Assembly (NCBI GenBank): GCA_039024295.1
Contig: JBCDIQ010000060.1
Span: 1-19,732, forward strand
From: JBCDIQ01 sp039024295
GTDB taxonomy: Bacteria > Bacteroidota > Bacteroidia > J057
Reading direction: 5' to 3'
DNA: 19,732 nucleotides
In this document: positions 16,023 through 19,732 of the stretch, in pieces
Layout of the letters: the number at the start of each line of letters is the position of its first letter
How positions within the stretch are numbered: position 1 is the first letter of the stretch
Notes under the pieces: generated by a model
What the model was told of the DNA's origin: nothing
The model's input: the letters and a program-made list of their open reading frames with translations, nothing else
Databases searched by the model: none
Position numbers and translations under genes: made by a program

Positions 16023-16221
16023 TTACACGGTAAAGGGATCAGATGGTTCAGGTTTACTAATTTTTCCTGCTGCCTTTGCCATGTGACCAGCACAATTTCC
16101 TTTTCTGCATATGTGCACGATCTGCCCTTTTTTAAAATCAGGATGCCAAAGGGGGCAAGTCCCCTTCGGATACCGGAATGGCCCAGTCTCGTTTTGTGAA
16201 TAATTTACTGGGATGAATCAT
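16023..16221 (-). pseudogene. Candidate small Cys/His-rich gene interrupted by one base
   Basis: On the minus strand an ATG at 16221 opens 27 codons (MIHPSKLFTKRDWAIP...) ending at TGA 16138-16140. A second frame, open for 64 codons and without a usable start, runs from 16217 to TAA 16023-16025 and contains LWHPDFKKGQIVHICRKG, then NCAGH and a Lys/Pro-rich end. The two frames overlap at a run of five C (minus strand, 16151-16155); removing one C joins them into a 65-residue protein with a C-x4-C-x2-H motif. If real it is either a decayed gene, a sequence error or a phase-variable tract. The codon string looks coding to the eye, but another frame (15992-16204) is also open, so chance is a serious alternative. 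No family is recognised. Confidence 0.3.
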
Positions 16222-16316
16222 ATGTATTACTGAAAAGAAATATTGGTGTAAGTCAACTATTGACATAGGTATTTAAAGGGAAAAAGGACTTGTGTACTAG
16301 CATTAAGTACATATGT
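16108..16316. repeat. Three dispersed CATATGT copies
   Basis: Identical heptamers occur at 16108-16114, 16219-16225 and 16310-16316, spaced 111 and 91 bp apart in the same orientation. The core CATATG is palindromic. They are confined to the gap between the two T9SS genes and could be binding sites, or an effect of AT-rich composition. Confidence 0.3.
16293..16311. promoter_or_regulatory. TGTACT-N7-AGTACA inverted repeat, candidate operator
   Basis: Perfect 6-bp arms (16293-16298 and 16306-16311) are separated by seven bases, a centre-to-centre distance of 13 bp that suits a dimeric helix-turn-helix regulator. It lies about 13 bp upstream of the candidate -33 element of the plus-strand T9SS gene. 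Confidence 0.35.
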
Positions 16317-16323
16317 TCAAGGA

Positions 16324-16352
16324 TTGAGAGGTACGAAATTTCGTTAATTTTT
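16324..16352 (+). promoter_or_regulatory. Candidate Bacteroidota promoter with internal 12-bp palindrome
   Basis: TTG (16324-16326), an 18-nt spacer and TAATTTTT (16345-16352) match the Bacteroidota consensus TTG-N17-23-TAnnTTTG except for the last base. The perfect palindrome ACGAAATTTCGT (16333-16344) fills the space directly before the -7 element, a position where a bound repressor would block RNA polymerase. Transcription would begin near 16358, leaving a leader of roughly 145 nt before the ATG at 16505. Confidence 0.35.
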
Positions 16353-16377
16353 TTTCTACTCCTACCTTTCAAGGGTT

Positions 16378-16466
16378 CTTATCTCCTCTTAGTCAGGGTT
16401 ATGCTTCATCGTATGATAGCACCTTTATCGCCAGAAGAAACAACCTAAACTGACAATGGAGATAAG
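16378..16466 (+). ncRNA. Structured 5' leader element, candidate cis-regulatory RNA
   Basis: Nested complementary segments fold this 89-nt stretch into one arm. P1 is CTTATCTCC (16378-16386) with GGAGATAAG (16458-16466), 9 bp. After a 5/3-nt internal loop, P2 is GTCAG (16392-16396) with CTGAC (16450-16454). After a TAAA bulge, P3 is GGTT (16397-16400) with AACC (16442-16445). Inside is a hairpin, TGCTTCAT (16402-16409) with ATGA-T-AGCA (16413-16421), eight pairs and one bulged T, followed by about 20 unpaired bases. It ends 38 nt before the T9SS type A start codon. No known riboswitch class is recognised. Confidence 0.35.
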
Positions 16467-16504
16467 TTAAATCTAATCATTACACTCATACTAATTTTTA
16501 TGAA

Positions 16505-17839
16505 ATGAAAGCATTAGCGCCCCTTCTGTTTTGGGTCCTATCTCTTTTGAGCAGTACCCCGCTTCTTTCCCAAAACTGGGAAGAACAAGCAAAAAGCACC
16601 CTACCCCCTGGCTACGGTATTTTCAGTATGTCAATTGTAGATGAAAATATTGTTTGGGCAGTGGCATACGATATAACAGGCGGATCTCCCGTACCGTCTA
16701 ATCATGTTACCTTGGTTCTCAAAACATTGAATGGAGGTCGATCATGGAGTGTTAACAATGTTACGGAAGCTACCGGTAGAATCAGTTTCGATATTGTGGC
16801 ATTTGATTCCACAACGGCGTTTATCACCACCCAGGATTTTAACAGTGGACGAGGACGTGGGGTGTTCAAGACTTCAGATGGAGGAGATACCTGGGTGGAA
16901 AAATTCCGTGATGTTTCAGGAGGTGTATGGATCAGGTTTTTTGATCGGCAAGAAGGAATTGTGATCAACCGGCAGTTGATAGCAAAAACATTCGATGGAG
17001 GAGAAACCTGGCAAGCAATTTCCAACCAAAATTTCCCTACTTTTCAAAGTGATGAATCCACTATTATCGGAACAGGCAATAACTCTTGCGAGGTGGTAGG
17101 AGATCACATCTGGTTTGGAACAGATAAAGGTCGTATTTACCGAAGCAAGGATAGGGGCAATACCTGGGAGGCTTTTAGAACCTCCCTAGGAAGTGATGCG
17201 CTTATCCTTTCGGTAGCATTCAAGGATACCCTTAACGGCATCATTTCAAATTCTGCAACCCTGCCCAGTACTTTAGCCACCACGAAAGATGGTGGTGAAA
17301 CCTGGACTACCCGGGCCTCCTTTCCATTATTACCAATTCGAAATTTAGAATTTGTCCCCAACACTGATAGTACATTGGTCGCAACATCTGGCCTCACACA
17401 ATCTAGGAATAGATTGCTGGCGTTCTCTACAGATTTTGGAGGCAGATGGCAGCTATTTAACAACCTGCTCCCATTTGGAAGCATCGCCTTTATTTCTCCT
17501 ACCGTTGGCTGGGTTGCCAATCCTCGTGTATTCTTACTTGGAGAAACTGTCATGTACAAATGGAACAGTAACCTTTTTACTACTTCAAATGAAGATCCAG
17601 TTTCCAGTTTTGGAAAGATTTATCCAAACCCCTTCTCCGAAGATCTCCATGTTTCAAGTTTAGGGCAAGTTACCTCTTTCAGGCTATTATCGATAGATGG
17701 CAAACTCATTCAATCCCAAAACCTGGAAATAAATGAGGAAAGGATCAGTTTTCAACACCTTCAACCTGGCGCCTATATCCTGGAATTGATCATGGATGAT
17801 GGCACCAGCTTTTCGGAAAGGATCTTCAAGGTAGATTGA
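16505..17839 (+). CDS. T9SS type A protein with GGxxW (YCF48/BNR-like) propeller repeats
   Basis: 444 residues. The signal peptide covers about 1-23 (LLSQ before NWEEQ). Six short Asp-box-like turns recur: GGRSW (77-81), GGDTW (126-130), GGETW (165-169), RGNTW (217-221), GGETW (263-267) and GGRW (312-315), each after a strand reading KT/TSD/TKD. This is the beta-propeller pattern of YCF48-like and sialidase-type repeat proteins; no sialidase catalytic residues were recognised, so a binding or structural role is more likely. The C-terminal domain (about 367-444) starts FGKIYPNPFSEDLHV and ends with LQPGAYILEL and RIFKVD, a T9SS type A sorting signal, so the protein should be exported through the outer membrane. 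It is divergent from the large T9SS type B gene and has a structured leader. A two-codon ATG-AAA-TGA frame overlaps its start. Confidence 0.88.
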   Translation: MKALAPLLFWVLSLLSSTPLLSQNWEEQAKSTLPPGYGIFSMSIVDENIVWAVAYDITGGSPVPSNHVTLVLKTLNGGRSWSVNNVTEATGRISFDIVAFDSTTAFITTQDFNSGRGRGVFKTSDGGDTWVEKFRDVSGGVWIRFFDRQEGIVINRQLIAKTFDGGETWQAISNQNFPTFQSDESTIIGTGNNSCEVVGDHIWFGTDKGRIYRSKDRGNTWEAFRTSLGSDALILSVAFKDTLNGIISNSATLPSTLATTKDGGETWTTRASFPLLPIRNLEFVPNTDSTLVATSGLTQSRNRLLAFSTDFGGRWQLFNNLLPFGSIAFISPTVGWVANPRVFLLGETVMYKWNSNLFTTSNEDPVSSFGKIYPNPFSEDLHVSSLGQVTSFRLLSIDGKLIQSQNLEINEERISFQHLQPGAYILELIMDDGTSFSERIFKVD

Positions 17840-17857
17840 GGTCTTTCCCGACAAATA

Positions 17858-19732
17858 CTACTTCTCAGCATCTCTGGCCTCCCGCCATTCCTTAGGCGTA
17901 ACGCCATATAACTCCCGAAACCTTCTGGTGAAGTAATTGGGGCTTTGGAATCCGGTGGCGTGTGCCACCTCGGAGATGTTGTACTGGGGCTCCTTCAGCA
18001 GTTCTGCTGCGTGCTGCAAGCGAATGTGTCGCACAAACTCGGTGGTGCTCATCCCGGTGAGTGCTTTGAGTTTGTTGTGTAATGGGGTGCGTGATAAGTT
18101 CAAGGCCATGCCCAAAGCACTTACATCTAGTTTGGGGTCATCGAGGCGTTCTGTTACCACCGCCTTAAACTGTGAGATAAAGGTATCTTCCTGTTCGAAA
18201 CCTGCAGGTGCTTCTTCTGTCACCTCCACGCCTGAAAGATAGCGCTCCTGTAAGGTCCTGCGAAGTGCTAGCAGGTTATCGATTCTGATCCTGAGCTCTT
18301 TTTCATCAAATGGCTTCGTCAGGTAGGCATCAGCCCCCTTTCGTAAGCCTGCCAGCTTTGAATCTGCGTCTGCGCGGGCAGTGAGTAAGATTACCGGAAT
18401 GTGGCTGGTGGTACGGTCGTGCTTTAGGGCATAGCATAGCTCAAAGCCGTCCTTGCGGGGCATCATCACATCACTGATGACCAAATCTGGAATTAGCTCC
18501 AGAGCCTGCTCAATGCCCGCTTGGCCATCCTTGGCCCAGGTAATGCGAAAGTCTCCTTCCAAGCAACTCTGGATGTACTGAGCCACATCGGCATTGTCTT
18601 CTACCACGAGGATATGAGGGGCACCTGTCGCTATCGGTGCGCTGCTTGGTTGTATGGCCGTTGGCTCCACCAGCGGCGTAAAAGCGGGAGCATCAACTGC
18701 TACTTCCTCCACCACTTTTAGGGGCAGGGAAACCCTGAAGGTACTTCCTTGATTTAGCCGACTCTCTACGGTGATTTTACCCCCCATTACCTGGACCAGT
18801 TCCCGGGTGAGAGCGAGTCCAACCCCGGTACCTTCTCCTCCTCGGGTATCCGAGCTGTCAACTTGATAGAAACGGTCAAAGATGTGGGGCAGGTCTTCTG
18901 CAGCGATACCTTGGCCGGTATCTTGTACGGTGATCTGGAGCTGATTTCTACTTCGGTGAGTTTCGACACTGACCTGGCCACCCTCCGGGGTGAATTTGAT
19001 GGCATTAGTCATCAGGTTGGACAGAATATCCGTCAATCGGTCCGGATCTACCTCAACAATGAGGTCTTCCAGGGTGGAATGGTGCTGTAAATCCAATTGG
19101 CATGTTTCGGCATAGGACTCAAAAGATTCGATCAGGTACGCCAGGAAAGGATTGATCTCTATGGCCTGGGTGTTGAGGCTGAGGTGACCGGATTCAAGCT
19201 TGGCCAAGTCGAGTAGTTGATTAACCAGTCGAAGGAGTTGCTGACTGTTGCGGCGGATCATGCTGATGCCATTTTCCAGGAAACGGTCTGGACGTTCGGC
19301 CACCTTATCGGCCATGCCCTGAATCACCGTCAGGGGGGTACGAAATTCGTGGGTGATGTTGGTGTACAGGCGAGTTTTGACGTGGTCTAGTTCGGCAAGG
19401 CGGGTAGCTTCCGCTTCCGCCAGCCTGCGAGAGAGCTGGAATCGGTAGAACCCATAAGCGGCAGCAATGGCCAATAGCAGGTAGGCAATTCGGGCAGACC
19501 AGCTCCACCACCAGGGCTGGAGAATGGTCACATTCAGGCTAATGGGATCACTCCAGAACCCATCCGCATTCATGGCCTTAACGGAGAAGGTGTAACTACC
19601 GGGAGCAAGGTCAAAGAAGCTGGCCTCACGCTTTTCCCCGGCATCAATCCAGCTTTCATTGCTGGAACCTTCCATTCGGTACTGGTAACGAACCCCTTCA
19701 GGATAGTTAAACTGAATGCCGCGGTAACGGAT
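17858..19732 (-). CDS. Hybrid two-component sensor (HTCS) with AraC output, 5' end missing
   Basis: The frame runs off the right edge; 624 residues are visible, 19 of them before the first internal ATG at 19675 (IRYRGIQFNYPEGVRYQYR), so that Met is not the start. Numbering from it: the Y_Y_Y domain ends near 50, one membrane helix lies at 62-79, HisKA has the phospho-acceptor His109 in THEFRTPL, HATPase motifs are NLMTNAIKF (220-228), DTGQGI (252-257) and GEGTGVGLAL (280-289), the receiver (353-470) has Asp402 in VISDVMMP and Lys454 in LTKPF, and an AraC-type double HTH (500-600) ends in FQSPNYFTRRFRELYG. HTCS proteins sense a periplasmic ligand, often a glycan, through an upstream propeller and activate nearby transport and hydrolase genes; none of those lie in this window. 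It converges on the T9SS type A gene with an 18-bp gap. Confidence 0.92.
   Translation of the reverse strand: MRYRGIQFNYPEGVRYQYRMEGSSNESWIDAGEKREASFFDLAPGSYTFSVKAMNADGFWSDPISLNVTILQPWWWSWSARIAYLLLAIAAAYGFYRFQLSRRLAEAEATRLAELDHVKTRLYTNITHEFRTPLTVIQGMADKVAERPDRFLENGISMIRRNSQQLLRLVNQLLDLAKLESGHLSLNTQAIEINPFLAYLIESFESYAETCQLDLQHHSTLEDLIVEVDPDRLTDILSNLMTNAIKFTPEGGQVSVETHRSRNQLQITVQDTGQGIAAEDLPHIFDRFYQVDSSDTRGGEGTGVGLALTRELVQVMGGKITVESRLNQGSTFRVSLPLKVVEEVAVDAPAFTPLVEPTAIQPSSAPIATGAPHILVVEDNADVAQYIQSCLEGDFRITWAKDGQAGIEQALELIPDLVISDVMMPRKDGFELCYALKHDRTTSHIPVILLTARADADSKLAGLRKGADAYLTKPFDEKELRIRIDNLLALRRTLQERYLSGVEVTEEAPAGFEQEDTFISQFKAVVTERLDDPKLDVSALGMALNLSRTPLHNKLKALTGMSTTEFVRHIRLQHAAELLKEPQYNISEVAHATGFQSPNYFTRRFRELYGVTPKEWREARDAEK

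Larger units (their letters stand above)
15964..16504. other. 541-bp gap between divergent T9SS cargo genes
   Basis: No gene with an intact start is seen here. The gap holds, from left to right: a candidate broken small gene on the minus strand (16023-16221), a GTCAA-N3-TTGAC inverted repeat (16252-16264), a TGTACT-N7-AGTACA repeat (16293-16311), a candidate promoter for the plus-strand gene (16324-16352) and a nested stem structure in its leader (16378-16466). No promoter matching the Bacteroidota consensus was found for the minus-strand gene; the closest is a TATTTTG at 15974-15980 with one spacer base too few. Confidence 0.6.

Noticed and set aside
16149..16166. AAGGGG/CCCCTT hairpin
   Set aside because: It falls inside the candidate small gene, has no T-run and only six pairs; no independent role supported.
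15992..16204. A second 70-codon open frame on the minus strand in the T9SS gap
   Set aside because: It has no start codon and a hydrophobic, Pro-rich, unlikely composition; treated as a shadow and as a warning that open frames here can arise by chance.
1..19732. Search for CRISPR, tRNA, rRNA, insertion sequences, prophage, defence or biosynthetic clusters
   Set aside because: No repeat-spacer pattern, cloverleaf, transposase, or co-located system genes were recognised; gene order looks like ordinary chromosome.

Overview
The window reads as chromosomal DNA from a member of the Bacteroidota, most likely a marine Saprospiria/Lewinella-like lineage (inference). The support is: two proteins with type IX secretion (T9SS) sorting domains, one type A and one type B; an AraC-fused hybrid two-component sensor with a Y_Y_Y domain; the futalosine-route menaquinone gene mqnD; a CrtZ-type carotenoid hydroxylase; and start codons without clear Shine-Dalgarno sites. 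No rRNA, tRNA, CRISPR array, transposase, phage gene or recognised defence or biosynthetic cluster was seen. The annotated genes are mostly housekeeping and cell-envelope functions; the less expected signals lie in the non-coding gaps.

Layout. 1-1457 (+): the 3' tail of an envelope-type gene overlaps pabB by one base. 1478-4487 (-): a cystathionine beta-synthase-type enzyme, a CPBP-family membrane protein and a small candidate lipoprotein. 4523-5044 (+): a YqiA-like esterase. 5038-10681 (-): a secreted gluzincin-like protein, an alpha/beta hydrolase, a membrane protein with a PH-like tail, a membrane-anchored metallophosphoesterase and mqnD. 10731-11534 (+): an exported glycerophosphodiester phosphodiesterase. 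11535-15963 (-): crtZ and a 1292-residue T9SS type B surface protein. 16505-17839 (+): a T9SS type A protein with GGxxW propeller repeats. 17858-19732 (-): the hybrid sensor, whose 5' end lies outside the window.

How the genes relate. They do not form one pathway. The two T9SS cargo genes are divergent and share a 541-bp gap (15964-16504), the most structured part of the window. It holds a candidate Bacteroidota promoter with a 12-bp palindrome between its two elements, an 89-nt nested stem structure in the predicted leader of the type A gene, three CATATGT copies, a TGTACT-N7-AGTACA inverted repeat, and on the minus strand a possible small Cys/His-rich gene (about 65 codons) that appears broken by one base in a run of five C. 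Two other gap observations are a perfect 11-bp inverted repeat at 12002-12056 and a 35-codon coding-like tail without a start at 8466-8573.

Four tail-to-tail gene pairs (ends 1457/1478, 5044/5038, 11534/11535, 17839/17858) have between -7 and 20 bp between stop codons, so transcripts probably overlap at their 3' ends. All family calls come from reading motifs by eye; no search was run.
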